64,000 nucleotides of DNA from contig JAOAHF010000002.1 in the NCBI GenBank assembly GCA_026415355.1, forward strand, positions 1 through 64,000, given 5' to 3'. Under the pieces are notes generated by a model. It was given only the letters and a program-made list of their open reading frames with translations, made no database searches and had not been told where the DNA came from. Source of the stretch: Brevinematales bacterium (GTDB lineage: Bacteria; Spirochaetota; Brevinematia; DTOW01). How positions within the stretch are numbered: the first letter of the stretch is position 1; every line of letters starts with the position of its first letter. Below are positions 17,680 through 27,745 of this stretch, piece after piece. The translations under genes and the position numbers were made by a program.

Positions 17680-17891
17680 AACGATAAAATTATATTCTAT
17701 GAAAACTTTCAATTACAAAAACAATAACAACATAACACACTTCTCAAAGTCACTATTCATACTCTTGAAACTTCATTGTATATTCTGTTATCCAAATATA
17801 ATAAAATCATCCACAAAATTTAGGGAACCTATATTGAAAATAAAAACTAAATGAAAAATAATATAGTAGTAGGAATGGGGAGGGATTTGTA

Positions 17892-19592
17892 ATGAATCAA
17901 ATACTTGAATTTTTGAAAAATATCTTTTCAAGGTTTAGAGAATTACCCTTAACTTCGAAGGTAGTAGTTATATCATCAATCATTGCAATAGTAGTTGCAA
18001 TTGTCGTAGCAGTATTAATATCAAGACCTACTACAAAAGTACTACTCTATCCTCAAGCATTAACACCTGAGGATTTTGCAAGAGTAACTAAAAAACTTAC
18101 TGAACTAAACATTCCATTTGAAACGAAAGATAATAAATTTGTTTTAGTAGCAGACGATGAAATAAAACAAAAGGCAAAAATGCAACTAGCTTGGGAAGGT
18201 ATAATACCAAATAACATAAAAGGTTTTGAGTTGTTTGACGTACAATCATTCACTACAACTGATTTCGAGAGAAATGTCAATCTACACAGAGCAATAGTAG
18301 GGGAAATTGAAAGACACCTCAAGATGATCGATGACATTGAGGATGTTAAGATAGTTTTACCATTCCAGAAAGAAAGACTTTTTAAGGAAGATGAAACAGA
18401 AAAAACCGCTTCAGTAATTATAACACCATCACCATATTCTGATATAAGAGAAAACAAGAAAAAAGTCAAAGCAATAGTAGAACTTGTAGCTAGAGGTATA
18501 GATGGACTTAAACCCGAAAACATAGTAGTAGTTGATAATCAAGGTAACGTACTGAGTGATCTCTTAGTCTCAGATGACATTTCAGATGATATAAGAGCAG
18601 CAAGAGAACAGATAAAAATAAAAGAGAAAATAAAAAGAGAACTAATTGAGCGAATACAAAGTGAACTCTCAAAAGCTATAAGTCAAGATAGAATAATAGT
18701 AAGTGCTGAAGTTGAGATGAGATGGGACAAGAAAGAAATACAACAAGACAAAATAATACCTACCGTAGTGAAGCAAGATAACCCACTAACTCCATACGAT
18801 GAAAGCCAAGTTGAGATAAACGTACCTATAAGTAGAAAAACAACAAAAGAAGACTTCAAGGGACCTGCTTATATACCTGAAGGTCCTCCAGGAGTAGAAG
18901 CTAATGTACCACCTGGAATAAAGGAAAAAATAGATAGGTTTACAACCTATCAAAAAAATGAAGACATCGTAAACTACGAATTGAGTAAAGAAAAGGTTAA
19001 TCAAAAAAATCAACCTTATGATATAAATCGTGTTAGTGTCGCAGTAGCAGTTGACGGAATTTGGGAAGTAGAACTAAAAGACGGAGAACCTGTATTAGAC
19101 GAAAGGGGTAGAGTAAAGAGGAAATTCACCCCACCATCAGAAGAAGAACTTGCCAGAATACAAGAATGGGTCAAAAGAGCAATAGGGTTTAATCCACTAC
19201 GAGGCGATAGTGTAGTGGTAACATTCATTCAATTTGACAGAACAAAACAATTCCAAAAAGAAGATGAAGAACTCCTAAGAAGATACCAAATACGAAGAAT
19301 ATTACTAGCAAGCATACTTGTATTGATTATATTATTCTTGCTAATGTTATTATACAGAGCAATAATGAAGGAAATTGCCAGAAGGAGAAGAATACGCGAA
19401 GAAGAACTTGCAAGACAACAACAACTTATGCGAGAAGCAGCACTTAGAGCAGCAGAACAAGAAGGCGCTATGGTTGAACTATCAGTTGAAGAAAAAGCTA
19501 GAATGGAACTACTCGAAAGTATAATAAGCATAGCAAGAGAAAAACCAGATATAGCAGCAAGAGTTATAAGAACCTGGATTTCAGAAGAGTAG
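17892..19592 (+). CDS. fliF: Flagellar M-ring protein FliF
   Basis: FliF builds the MS ring of the flagellar basal body in the inner membrane. The 566-residue protein has an N-terminal membrane helix (about 24-45), the periplasmic ring-building domains (LLYPQALTPEDFARVTKKL, then EIERHLKMIDDIEDVKIVLPFQ), a second helix (about 463-485) and a cytoplasmic tail that binds FliG. GGGGAGGG lies before the ATG. Unusually, no fliE, fliG or fliH neighbours are present; the gene is a singleton whose last 29 bases overlap folK on the other strand. Confidence 0.96.
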   Translation: MNQILEFLKNIFSRFRELPLTSKVVVISSIIAIVVAIVVAVLISRPTTKVLLYPQALTPEDFARVTKKLTELNIPFETKDNKFVLVADDEIKQKAKMQLAWEGIIPNNIKGFELFDVQSFTTTDFERNVNLHRAIVGEIERHLKMIDDIEDVKIVLPFQKERLFKEDETEKTASVIITPSPYSDIRENKKKVKAIVELVARGIDGLKPENIVVVDNQGNVLSDLLVSDDISDDIRAAREQIKIKEKIKRELIERIQSELSKAISQDRIIVSAEVEMRWDKKEIQQDKIIPTVVKQDNPLTPYDESQVEINVPISRKTTKEDFKGPAYIPEGPPGVEANVPPGIKEKIDRFTTYQKNEDIVNYELSKEKVNQKNQPYDINRVSVAVAVDGIWEVELKDGEPVLDERGRVKRKFTPPSEEELARIQEWVKRAIGFNPLRGDSVVVTFIQFDRTKQFQKEDEELLRRYQIRRILLASILVLIILFLLMLLYRAIMKEIARRRRIREEELARQQQLMREAALRAAEQEGAMVELSVEEKARMELLESIISIAREKPDIAARVIRTWISEE

Positions 19593-20067
19593 CAACATTC
19601 ATTAAATCAAAATACTTATTGATAATCCAACTAACACTAACACCATACTCAGGATCAACAAAACTAGGATAAATTTCAAACAAAGGCACCATAACAAAAT
19701 TCCTTTCTAATCTACCAGGATGAGGAATGATTAAATTATCCGTATCAACTATAAGACTATCATAATAAACAATATCAATATCGATTTCCCTAGGCCCCCA
19801 TCTAAATGTCTCTTTCCTACCAACTAATCTCTCAACATCCTTAACAAACCTTAGAAGTTCAAAAGGTTTTAAGTGAGTATAAGCAAAGACACACAGATTT
19901 AGAAATCTATCTTGTTTTGAATATCCCCAAGGATCAGTCTCATATATACTTGATAACTTTATAATGCTAACACCTTCTCTGAGATACTCAATAGCACTAA
20001 GTATATATCCATACCTAGGTTCAACATTTGATCCAATTGATAATATTATTTTCCTTTTCCTTTTCAC
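19564..20067 (-). CDS. folK: 2-amino-4-hydroxy-6-hydroxymethyldihydropteridine pyrophosphokinase
   Basis: FolK transfers pyrophosphate from ATP to hydroxymethyl-dihydropterin in folate synthesis. The 167-residue protein has the family landmarks ILSIGSNVEPRYGYI, SSIYETDPWGY, DRFLNLCV, and the signature RWGPREIDIDIVYYD with its metal-binding Asp pair, then IPHPGRLERNFVMVPL. The C-terminus runs 29 bases into the end of fliF on the opposite strand. No folP or folB is adjacent. Confidence 0.93.
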   Translation of the reverse strand: MKRKRKIILSIGSNVEPRYGYILSAIEYLREGVSIIKLSSIYETDPWGYSKQDRFLNLCVFAYTHLKPFELLRFVKDVERLVGRKETFRWGPREIDIDIVYYDSLIVDTDNLIIPHPGRLERNFVMVPLFEIYPSFVDPEYGVSVSWIINKYFDLMNVATLLKSRFL

Positions 20068-20164
20068 ACATTATCTCCAAAACTATAAAACTACCTCTAT
20101 TGCTCTATGTTGTAATATTAACCGATGTCTCTTAACAAAATCTGGAGTCTTATATCAGTATTAA

Positions 20165-20938
20165 TCATACTTCAACAACAAGTCCATCATAAGCAGGTAT
20201 AATATTCAATCCTTTGAGATATCCCAATATTTCATCATAATCTATTTCGTGTCCCATGTGTATAAGATATGTAACTTTTGGTTTAAGTAATCTTGTGAGA
20301 TTTATAACCTCGGAAACAGTATAATGAGTAGAGTGAGGAAGATACCTTAAAGCACTAATAATCAAAATCTCTGTTCCCTTCAAAACTTCGAGTGTCCTAC
20401 CAGGTATAAAACTAACATCCGTCAGATAAGACATACTACCAAATCTATAACCATTTACCTTTATGTTGCCATGATAGTAAAAAAAAGTTTTTACTCTAAC
20501 TCCATCTAAAACAATATCATCATAATCTTCTACAATATAAACTCTAACAAGTGGTTTTCCACCCGCTAGTTGAGGTAGATCTTTAAATATATAATCAAAC
20601 CTAGACTGAAATTCCCAGTATGACGTCCGATTCATAAACACAGGTATTATTTTCCAGTTCATAGCAAAATTAAGTTGCCTAACATCATCAAAACCGTTTA
20701 TATGATCCGCATGCGAATGCGTTATAAGTATTCCATCAACTTCAAAAATACCATTACTAATAGCTTGTTGTCTAAAATCAGGAGTTGTATCTATAATAAA
20801 CTTTTTACCTTGGTACTCAACAAAAGTAGACGTCCTAGTTCTTTTATTTTTAGGATTGTCAGACAAGCAAACACTACATTTACATCCAATAACAGGTACA
20901 CCTGTAGAGGTACCTGTACCCAAAAACTTTATAGTCAT
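20165..20938 (-). CDS. MBL-fold metallohydrolase, PhnP-like
   Basis: The 257-residue metallo-beta-lactamase-fold protein resembles PhnP-type phosphodiesterases. It starts MTIKFLGTGTSTGVPVIGC, has a structural cysteine group GCKCSVC, the metal site THSHADHINGFDD (HxHxDH), a later DVSFIPG Asp and LPHSTHYT/HMGHEIDYD histidines. It probably hydrolyses a cyclic nucleotide or phosphodiester; the substrate is unknown. The ATG at 20938 overlaps the stop of the regulator gene as ATGA, which suggests translational coupling. The frame is open ten codons further upstream, inside the regulator gene, but the coupled start fits the family. Confidence 0.8.
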   Translation of the reverse strand: MTIKFLGTGTSTGVPVIGCKCSVCLSDNPKNKRTRTSTFVEYQGKKFIIDTTPDFRQQAISNGIFEVDGILITHSHADHINGFDDVRQLNFAMNWKIIPVFMNRTSYWEFQSRFDYIFKDLPQLAGGKPLVRVYIVEDYDDIVLDGVRVKTFFYYHGNIKVNGYRFGSMSYLTDVSFIPGRTLEVLKGTEILIISALRYLPHSTHYTVSEVINLTRLLKPKVTYLIHMGHEIDYDEILGYLKGLNIIPAYDGLVVEV

Positions 20939-22263
20939 AAACCTTTGTCCTTCTTTTTCTTCATCCAATTATATACACTCCTTCTAGATATACCTAGAAT
21001 TTCTGATGCTTTTGTAACATTACCATTTGTATAATCAAGTATGTATTTTATGTACATATCTTCAAGTTCCCTCAAGGAGTAGAGTCTAGTAAAGTATGGA
21101 ACCTCTACATAACTATCAAACGATATATCATCTATTTCATCACCATCTTTTGACATAACAACATATCTCAAAATTAAATTCTGTAGTTCTCTAACATTGC
21201 CTGGAAAACTGTAACTCATAAGCTTTTTAATAGCACCACTTGTAAATTGAATTTTCTTACCATACACTATTGAATAAATATTCAGAAAATACTCAACAAG
21301 TAGAGGTATATCTTCCTTTCTTTCTCTTAGGGGAGGTACATATATTGGAAAAACATTTAATCTATAAAACAGATCTTCTCTAAATCTACCTTCTTTAATA
21401 AGCGTTCTAATATCAACATTAGTAGCACTTATAATTCTAACATCAACTTCAATGACATCAAGACCACCTATGCGAGTAAATGTTTTATCTTGTAAAAATC
21501 TAAGTAGCTTTGCTTGCACATTTAAAGGCATATTTGAAATCTCATCAAGGAACAAAGTACCTTCATTAGCGTATTCAATTTTACCAATTTTTCTTGCAAA
21601 AGCACCAGTAAAAGCTCCTCTTTCATATCCAAAAAGCTCACTTTCTATTAGAGACTCCGGTAAAGACGAACAGTCTACAGGAACAAATTTTTTGTTTTTT
21701 CTTTTGCTATTAAAATGTATAAGCTTGGCAACAACTTCTTTACCAACACCACTTTCACCCGTTATTAACACACTAACATCACTTTTCGAAGCAAGTTCTA
21801 TCTTCGAAAGTACCTCTTTAGCCTTATTACTATTTCCTACAAACTTAACTCCCCCTTGAGATCTTTTCAAATCCTCAATCTCGTTGTATCTTTCAACCAA
21901 CATTTTCACTTGATTCACAACAATCTCAACTCTACCTACATTAACAGGTTTAACTATGTAATCATAAGCACCTAATTTCATACACTTTACAACTGTACCA
22001 ATGTCATCTATAGCAGTCAAAACAACTACATAAGGAGGAGAGTTTACATCAGTTTTCAACTTACTCAATCTTTCCAAAACATCAATACCACTCATAACTG
22101 GCATTCTTAAATCAAGGAAAACAAGATCATATAAATTATTCTTTATTTTTTCGAATCCCTTATGTCCATCTTCTGCAGTATCCACAATACAACATTCTTT
22201 TAGCATCTCTTCAAAAAGCATTCTTATACCATTCTCATCATCTACCACAAGAACCCTTAACAT
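20935..22263 (-). CDS. NtrC-family sigma-54 response regulator
   Basis: The 442-residue regulator has three domains. A receiver occupies residues 1-120 with phosphoacceptor D51 and VVDDE acid pocket. A sigma-54-activating AAA+ domain follows (about 145-370) with Walker A GESGVGKE, ELFGYERGAFTGA and Walker B FLDEIS. A Fis-type helix-turn-helix ends it (ASEILGISRRSVYNWMKK). The intact GAFTGA implies that sigma-54 (RpoN) is encoded in the genome. No histidine kinase is next to it, so it is an orphan here. It is coupled to the MBL hydrolase downstream. The target genes cannot be read; flagellar control is one possibility. Confidence 0.9.
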   Translation of the reverse strand: MLRVLVVDDENGIRMLFEEMLKECCIVDTAEDGHKGFEKIKNNLYDLVFLDLRMPVMSGIDVLERLSKLKTDVNSPPYVVVLTAIDDIGTVVKCMKLGAYDYIVKPVNVGRVEIVVNQVKMLVERYNEIEDLKRSQGGVKFVGNSNKAKEVLSKIELASKSDVSVLITGESGVGKEVVAKLIHFNSKRKNKKFVPVDCSSLPESLIESELFGYERGAFTGAFARKIGKIEYANEGTLFLDEISNMPLNVQAKLLRFLQDKTFTRIGGLDVIEVDVRIISATNVDIRTLIKEGRFREDLFYRLNVFPIYVPPLRERKEDIPLLVEYFLNIYSIVYGKKIQFTSGAIKKLMSYSFPGNVRELQNLILRYVVMSKDGDEIDDISFDSYVEVPYFTRLYSLRELEDMYIKYILDYTNGNVTKASEILGISRRSVYNWMKKKKDKGL

Positions 22264-22467
22264 AATTATAGAATTTTATAAATTGCCCATTTTATTTTTC
22301 ATTTTACATCTCAAAAATAACCTAAAAGACTAATAACTCAGAGTATCTAATACACTTACATTTTTGATGTAACTTCTCAAAGAAGGCAAGATAGATAAGG
22401 AAAGTAAATCCTACATAACCTAGGCATAACATATATGAAATTACTATTCTAACAAAATATATGCAAA

Positions 22468-24969
22468 TTAAGCACATTTAGTATATCCACAAGATTTGCA
22501 GACATAGCATCCATTTTCATAAACTAGGGTCCTTTCTTCGCAACTTGGGCATTTTTCCATTCTTAGATTAACTCCAGAAACACCTTTACCATTTGAACCA
22601 TTGGTATTATCAAGTTTAACTTTTTCTTTTGTATTTTTAGTCTCATCAGACACCAATTCTGATGATTTTAGCCTCTCTTCATACTCATTTCTATGTATTA
22701 TAGCTAATGCTTTTGCAACTGCATCAGGTATAGAATGTAAAGCAACACCTTGATCCCAAAAAGTTTCATCTCCTTTTATACCCTCAAGCTGTTTGATAAC
22801 AGTATCTATGCTGCCACCATCTTGCAAATATATACTTATAAGCCTACCTATTGCCTCAGCATCTGCTTTTTCATTACCACCACTTTTACCGATGTTTATG
22901 AATACCTCTTTTATCACTCCATCCGAATCTCTATTTACCGTAACATAAAGAGCACCTTGCGGAAGCCTAAATTTAATAGTTTCACCAGTGAGTATTCTAG
23001 GTCTTTTGAACTCTTTCTTCTCAGAGGTTTCCTTTTTCTTATTCTTATCTTCCGTTATCAGCACTCCTTCTCTACTACCTTCTCTATAAACTGTTATTCC
23101 CTTACAACCCAACTTCCAAGCATAGAAATATATGTCACTTATAGTTTTTTCTGTTGTAGATTCAGGTAAATTCACCGTCGAAGATATACTATGGTCTATA
23201 TGCTTTTGAATTGTTGCTTGCATTTTAACTCTAAAGTAAGGATCTATCTGATGCGCCGTAACAAAAAATTTCGGTAGTTCCTCCTCATGCTGAATTCCAA
23301 ACTTACTCATATATCTTTGAACCAATGGATGATACACCTTGAAAAAATCTTGACTCAAAGATTCACTTCTTCTTATATACGAGAGCGCAAAAACTGGTTC
23401 AATCCCACTAGTAACTCCTGCAAGCAATGCCCCACTACCAACAGGAGGAACCGTTAAAATAGCTACATTTCTAAGCCCATACTTTTTTATTTTTTCTTGA
23501 ACCACCTTATCGAGTCTCTTTATAAAAGGACTTTGTAAATGCTTTTTTGGATCAAAGTTAGGAAAAGTCCCCTTCTCAATCGCAAGATTAACGCTCTCGT
23601 CATAAGCAATGTGCTTTATTCTATTAAATAGATCATTCACAAAATCTATCGCTTCATCACTGTCATATTTTATTTTCATTTTTATTAGCATATCTCCAAG
23701 TCCTGTAAAGCCTACCCCTATTCTCCTACTCCTCATTGACGCTTCACTTTGTTCCTTGAGAGGATGACGATTTTTGTTATACTCCAAAACATTATCCAAA
23801 AACCTAACTGTATACCTAACAGCTTTCTCTAGATTCTCCCAATCCACTTCAACATCATCTCCAAACTCATTTATAACAAATCTTTCAAGGTTTACATTTC
23901 CTAAACAACAATCTCCATAGGGTTCAAGTGGAATCTCACTACAAGGATTAGTCGTAAGTATATGCATATCATTGTACTCAGACGTAGACATTTTTCTCAT
24001 AGTAGAATAGAAGATAAGCCCTGGCTCTGCAGAAGCCCAAGCATTATGTATAATCTTATCCCAAAGATCTTTGGCTTTTATAACTCTGTAAATCCTTTTT
24101 TTTCTAATTTCATTTTTATTGGCAACATAAAAATAATTTTTCTCTGGAAAATGATAGAAGCTTCTCCTAGATGTATCAATTTCTATAAAGTCTTCTCTCT
24201 TTCTAAGTAATTCTAATATTTCGTTTATATCTATCGTTCCAAACTCAGCTTGTAAATCTCTTTCTCTCATTATATCAGGATACCACAATTCCCAAGTATC
24301 ATCCCTCTGTACTGCTTCCATAAGCTCATCAGTTATAAGAACTGATATATTAGCATACCTAACTTTTATCCTAAGTGGGTCATTTTTTATAGTTATGAAT
24401 TCTTCAACATCAGGATGAGAGCAATGTATAGTAATCATCAAAGCTCCACGCCTTCCACTTTGTCCAATTGTACCTGTTGTTAATGAATACAAGTCCATAA
24501 ATGAAACAGCACCTGTAGAGCTATATGCAGCATTTCCAACAGGACTACCCTTAGGTCTCAAAACAGATATATCTATACCTACTCCACCACCATAACTATA
24601 AGTCCTAGCCATTTCCTTCATAGTCTCATATATATCTTCAATACTATCTCCCTTTATAGGTAAAACATAACAATTAAGAAGAGTCGCTTTTCTTTCAACT
24701 TGTCCCGCTCCAAACATTATTCTACCACCGGGTATCATCCTAAAATCTTCAAGTAACCAATAAAACTTTTCTTCCCATTCAGCTCTTTTTTCATCTGTTT
24801 CTTCAACAGAAGATATCGCTTTGGCAACTCTTCTCCACATCTCAGGTGGTATCTTCTCTAGTATATTTCCATTGTAATCTCTCAAAGCATATTTTTCAGC
24901 AAAAACTCTAGCCCTAAGTTCATCTCCACCAAACCACTCTAACGTATCTTTTGACAATTCCATTTTCAT
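22468..24969 (-). CDS. nrdJ: Adenosylcobalamin-dependent ribonucleotide reductase (class II)
   Basis: NrdJ makes deoxyribonucleotides using coenzyme B12 and needs no oxygen. The 833-residue protein shows the substrate-site LLNCYVLPIKG, YSYGGGVGIDISVLRP, TNPCSEIPLEPYGDCCLGN (active-site Cys and the radical Cys region), SMRSRRIGVGFTGLGD and PPVGSGALLAGVTSGIEP. The C-terminus ends in a zinc-ribbon-like CPSC...CKSCGYTKC that relays reducing equivalents. AGGAGG precedes the start. No B12 riboswitch or nrdR gene was seen upstream. The gene follows dnaA in the same direction. Confidence 0.95.
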   Translation of the reverse strand: MKMELSKDTLEWFGGDELRARVFAEKYALRDYNGNILEKIPPEMWRRVAKAISSVEETDEKRAEWEEKFYWLLEDFRMIPGGRIMFGAGQVERKATLLNCYVLPIKGDSIEDIYETMKEMARTYSYGGGVGIDISVLRPKGSPVGNAAYSSTGAVSFMDLYSLTTGTIGQSGRRGALMITIHCSHPDVEEFITIKNDPLRIKVRYANISVLITDELMEAVQRDDTWELWYPDIMRERDLQAEFGTIDINEILELLRKREDFIEIDTSRRSFYHFPEKNYFYVANKNEIRKKRIYRVIKAKDLWDKIIHNAWASAEPGLIFYSTMRKMSTSEYNDMHILTTNPCSEIPLEPYGDCCLGNVNLERFVINEFGDDVEVDWENLEKAVRYTVRFLDNVLEYNKNRHPLKEQSEASMRSRRIGVGFTGLGDMLIKMKIKYDSDEAIDFVNDLFNRIKHIAYDESVNLAIEKGTFPNFDPKKHLQSPFIKRLDKVVQEKIKKYGLRNVAILTVPPVGSGALLAGVTSGIEPVFALSYIRRSESLSQDFFKVYHPLVQRYMSKFGIQHEEELPKFFVTAHQIDPYFRVKMQATIQKHIDHSISSTVNLPESTTEKTISDIYFYAWKLGCKGITVYREGSREGVLITEDKNKKKETSEKKEFKRPRILTGETIKFRLPQGALYVTVNRDSDGVIKEVFINIGKSGGNEKADAEAIGRLISIYLQDGGSIDTVIKQLEGIKGDETFWDQGVALHSIPDAVAKALAIIHRNEYEERLKSSELVSDETKNTKEKVKLDNTNGSNGKGVSGVNLRMEKCPSCEERTLVYENGCYVCKSCGYTKCA

Positions 24970-25090
24970 ATAACTCCTCCTTTACTCAACAAATTCGGAT
25001 TAGATCAAAAACATTTTATAAATTTATAAAAACTTTACCCCTTAGTCTCCAGTAAAATACAAACTATCCTATAAACCATCTAAATCACTC

Positions 25091-25119
25091 TTTTTATTTC
25101 CACCTAACATCCCTGTCAA
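25091..25119 (-). promoter_or_regulatory. Possible nrdJ promoter
   Basis: On the minus strand TTGACA (25114-25119) is followed after 17 bases by TAAAAA (25091-25096), in the gap between dnaA and nrdJ. The -35 is perfect but the -10 is weak. Confidence 0.3.
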
Positions 25120-25137
25120 ACTAAAACTTTTAGAAAA

Positions 25138-26568
25138 TTACAATCCACTTTTTATCTTCTTAATCTTAGCTAAGACCTCCTTTATCTGCTCTTTGACTAG
25201 GAAATCTCTCTTTATAAGAGCATCTATTCTTTCGTATGCTCTGACCGCAGTACTATGAACCTTACCAAACTTCTCCGCTATTTCTGAAAAAGTCAAATTC
25301 GTAAGCCTCTTAGCAAGATACATGACAACTTGTCTAGCAAATACAAGCTCATCCTTTCTACCTTCTCCAAGTAAATCACTCACTGTAGTATTGTAATAAT
25401 TAGCAACAGACTTTAGTATATCATCAATAGTATAAACTACTTCGTTAAACTCTTTAGACTTCACATTAACTTCTAGGAGATCCTTAATAAGTACCTTTAC
25501 TGTACCTAAATCAACTCTACCACTCTTAAAAGACAAGAAAGCACACACTTTATTAACAGCAGACTCAAGCGATCTAATATTACTCTGAATAGAATTAGCT
25601 ATAAATTCTTTTATAGAAACATCAATATCAACTCCCTCTTCTTCAAACTTTTTTTCTACAATCTTAAGCCTAGTTTCAAAATCAGGAGGTTTTATCTCAA
25701 CAACTAATCCTCCTTCAAACCTACTTATCATTCTGTCCCCTATCTCATCGAGTTCTTTCGGAGTCCTATCACTTGTAAATACCATTTGCTTTTTATCATG
25801 AGAGAGTTTATTAAATGTATGAAACAGTTCTTCAATAGCTTGCTTCATAGATGATTTAAAAAACTGAACATCATCAAGTAGCAATACATCAGCTTCCCTA
25901 TACCTTAATCTAAACGAATGCAAGTTCTTAGAAGACAAAGCTTTAAAAAATTCATTTGTAAACTGTTCACTAGTAACATATAAAACCCTTTTCGATTTTT
26001 TTGTTCTTGATATCTCGTTAGCAATAGCATGAAGAAGGTGAGTCTTACCAAGACCTACCCCTCCATACATGAATAGCGGATTATAACTCATACCAGGATA
26101 CTTACTAACATTCAAAGCAGAATGATAAGCAAAATCATTACCACTACCAACTATGAATCTATCGAAAGTATATCTAGGGTTTATGTCAGGAATAGCAACT
26201 TCAACCTCCTCCTTCTCAACAACTACAACATTACCATTTACTTTCTCTAGATCAACATCCTCTATATTCTGAAACTTTTTGGAATTAGTTGATCTAAAAT
26301 TCTTTTGGGATTTTTTGATACTACTATCATCCTCACTATCAGGACTTACAATAATCTCAACATCAACATCGTAATACTTAAATGTAGAAACAATCCTATC
26401 AAAATAATTCTTCTCAATCCAAGTCCTAGTAAATTCATCACCAACACAAATAAAGAATTTACCATCTTTACAATAAGTCTTAACCTTTGAAAGAATAACT
26501 TTGTCAAGCTGATTTTCCAAAGTAACAATATTTACAAACTCCTCCCACACCTTCAAAAAAGTATCCAT
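25138..26568 (-). CDS. dnaA: Chromosomal replication initiator DnaA
   Basis: DnaA binds and opens the replication origin. The 476-residue protein has the usual four domains: N-terminal helicase-loading domain (1-75), a variable linker (76-130), the AAA+ domain with Walker A GGVGLGKTHLLH (169-180), Walker B LLLDDVQFF and the sensor SRFEGGL region, and a C-terminal DNA-binding domain with GKVHSTAVRAYERI. Unlike most bacteria it is not followed by dnaN, recF or gyrB: nrdJ lies downstream and a nusB-like gene upstream. No convincing DnaA-box cluster is seen in either flanking gap. Confidence 0.97.
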   Translation of the reverse strand: MDTFLKVWEEFVNIVTLENQLDKVILSKVKTYCKDGKFFICVGDEFTRTWIEKNYFDRIVSTFKYYDVDVEIIVSPDSEDDSSIKKSQKNFRSTNSKKFQNIEDVDLEKVNGNVVVVEKEEVEVAIPDINPRYTFDRFIVGSGNDFAYHSALNVSKYPGMSYNPLFMYGGVGLGKTHLLHAIANEISRTKKSKRVLYVTSEQFTNEFFKALSSKNLHSFRLRYREADVLLLDDVQFFKSSMKQAIEELFHTFNKLSHDKKQMVFTSDRTPKELDEIGDRMISRFEGGLVVEIKPPDFETRLKIVEKKFEEEGVDIDVSIKEFIANSIQSNIRSLESAVNKVCAFLSFKSGRVDLGTVKVLIKDLLEVNVKSKEFNEVVYTIDDILKSVANYYNTTVSDLLGEGRKDELVFARQVVMYLAKRLTNLTFSEIAEKFGKVHSTAVRAYERIDALIKRDFLVKEQIKEVLAKIKKIKSGL

Positions 26569-26773
26569 ACAATCCCCTTAAAAGAGGTAAATATATTTAT
26601 AAACAATCCAAAAACAATCTATCAACAGTAATTTTGATCTTTCTATAAACTACTACACTAAAATACCTAACCTTCTAAACAGTAGTAATATAAATAAATA
26701 TCAAATCAAAAAACAGAATCAAAATTAAACAAACATCTTACAATACGTCATATGCAGATATCATAAAGCGTAA

Positions 26774-27205
26774 TTAAGAAATATTTTGGTTTTTTACAAC
26801 AAGATCCATGAACTTATTTACCATCTTATAAACAGTATTAGTAGAACCATAAGATTTGGATATATTGACAATTTCATCTATTACTATCTTAGGTGAATTA
26901 TCGCCCAAAATAAGCATAGTTAACCCTAAAAGGAGTATAGATTTATCAATAATAAAAATCATGTCTGGGTTTTTAGCATAAAACTTCTTAAACATACTCT
27001 CAACTTTATTTTTATTTGAGAAGTAATAATCAAGTATTTTTTTAGCATATTGCATTATAAACTCTTTATTTCTAAACTCAAGTTCTTCTTTAAAAACATC
27101 ATCAACCCACTTCATACTAATTATCTCATCACATGGAATTCCAAACAAATCTTGGTATATACCTTGAAGAGCAATTTCTCTTGATATAGTTTTGTCAAAC
27201 TTCAT
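26774..27205 (-). CDS. nusB: Transcription antitermination factor NusB-like
   Basis: The 143-residue all-helical protein follows the NusB pattern: SREIALQGIYQ at the N-terminus, IIDKSILLLGLTMLIL in the middle and PKIVIDEIVNISKSYGS near the C-terminus. The closing VNGVLDKI of typical NusB is here YKMVNKFMDLV, so it is a divergent member. NusB binds boxA RNA with S10 in rRNA antitermination. It lies upstream of dnaA on the same strand, separated by about 200 bases. The family call is good but not certain. Confidence 0.75.
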   Translation of the reverse strand: MKFDKTISREIALQGIYQDLFGIPCDEIISMKWVDDVFKEELEFRNKEFIMQYAKKILDYYFSNKNKVESMFKKFYAKNPDMIFIIDKSILLLGLTMLILGDNSPKIVIDEIVNISKSYGSTNTVYKMVNKFMDLVVKNQNIS

Positions 27206-27300
27206 AATCTCGATTAATTATCAAGAAACATCAATTTCAAATCTCAACTTGAGAGTACTCGGAAAAATTTGAACACCATTGAAGTTTTTTTAAGGTTTAG

Positions 27301-27330
27301 TTGAAATTAGACCACTTATTACTCTAAAAT
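27301..27330 (+). promoter_or_regulatory. Likely rpsL-rpsG promoter
   Basis: TTGAAA (27301-27306) and TAAAAT (27325-27330) are 18 bases apart, and the rpsL start follows 25 bases later with an AGAGG ribosome site. This is a plausible sigma-70 promoter. Confidence 0.5.
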
Positions 27331-27355
27331 AATTAGCGCTTTAGAGGTTATTAGT

Positions 27356-27730
27356 ATGCCTACAATAAACCAGCTTGTAAGAAAAGGAAGAGAAAAAGTA
27401 AAGAAAAAGAGTAAGTCTCCAGCTTTAAGAGGATGCCCTCAAAAGAGGGGAGTATGCGTAAGAGTAACTACAATGACACCTAAAAAACCAAACTCTGCTT
27501 TAAGGAAAATAGCAAAGGTGATGCTATCAAATAAAGTTGAAGTCATAGCATATATACCAGGTATAGGGCATAATCTACAGGAACACTCAATAGTACTAGT
27601 AAGAGGCGGTAGAGTAAAAGACTTGCCAGGTGTAAAGTACCACATAATAAGAGGCGCTCTTGATACTCTTGGTGTTGAGGGTAGAAAAACCAGCAGGTCT
27701 AAATATGGTGCTAAAAAACCTAAATCCTAA
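27356..27730 (+). CDS. rpsL: 30S ribosomal protein S12
   Basis: S12 sits at the decoding centre. The 124-residue sequence is full-length and strongly conserved: [48 protein letters not shown] and [13 protein letters not shown]. The lysine of KKPNSA, where streptomycin-resistance changes occur, is the usual residue. It is followed by rpsG after 15 bases. Like rpsG, it is on the A-rich plus strand, which seems to be the lagging strand, unusual for ribosomal genes. Confidence 0.98.
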   Translation: MPTINQLVRKGREKVKKKSKSPALRGCPQKRGVCVRVTTMTPKKPNSALRKIAKVMLSNKVEVIAYIPGIGHNLQEHSIVLVRGGRVKDLPGVKYHIIRGALDTLGVEGRKTSRSKYGAKKPKS

Positions 27731-27745
27731 AACTAGGAGGTAAAA

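Noticed and set aside
24970-25137. B12 riboswitch or NrdR boxes upstream of nrdJ
   Set aside because: No B12-box-like or paired NrdR-type sequence could be found in the short leader.
26569-26773. AT-rich gap beside dnaA as the replication origin
   Set aside because: Only one weak DnaA-box-like sequence (TTATAAACA) was seen and strand composition does not switch here.
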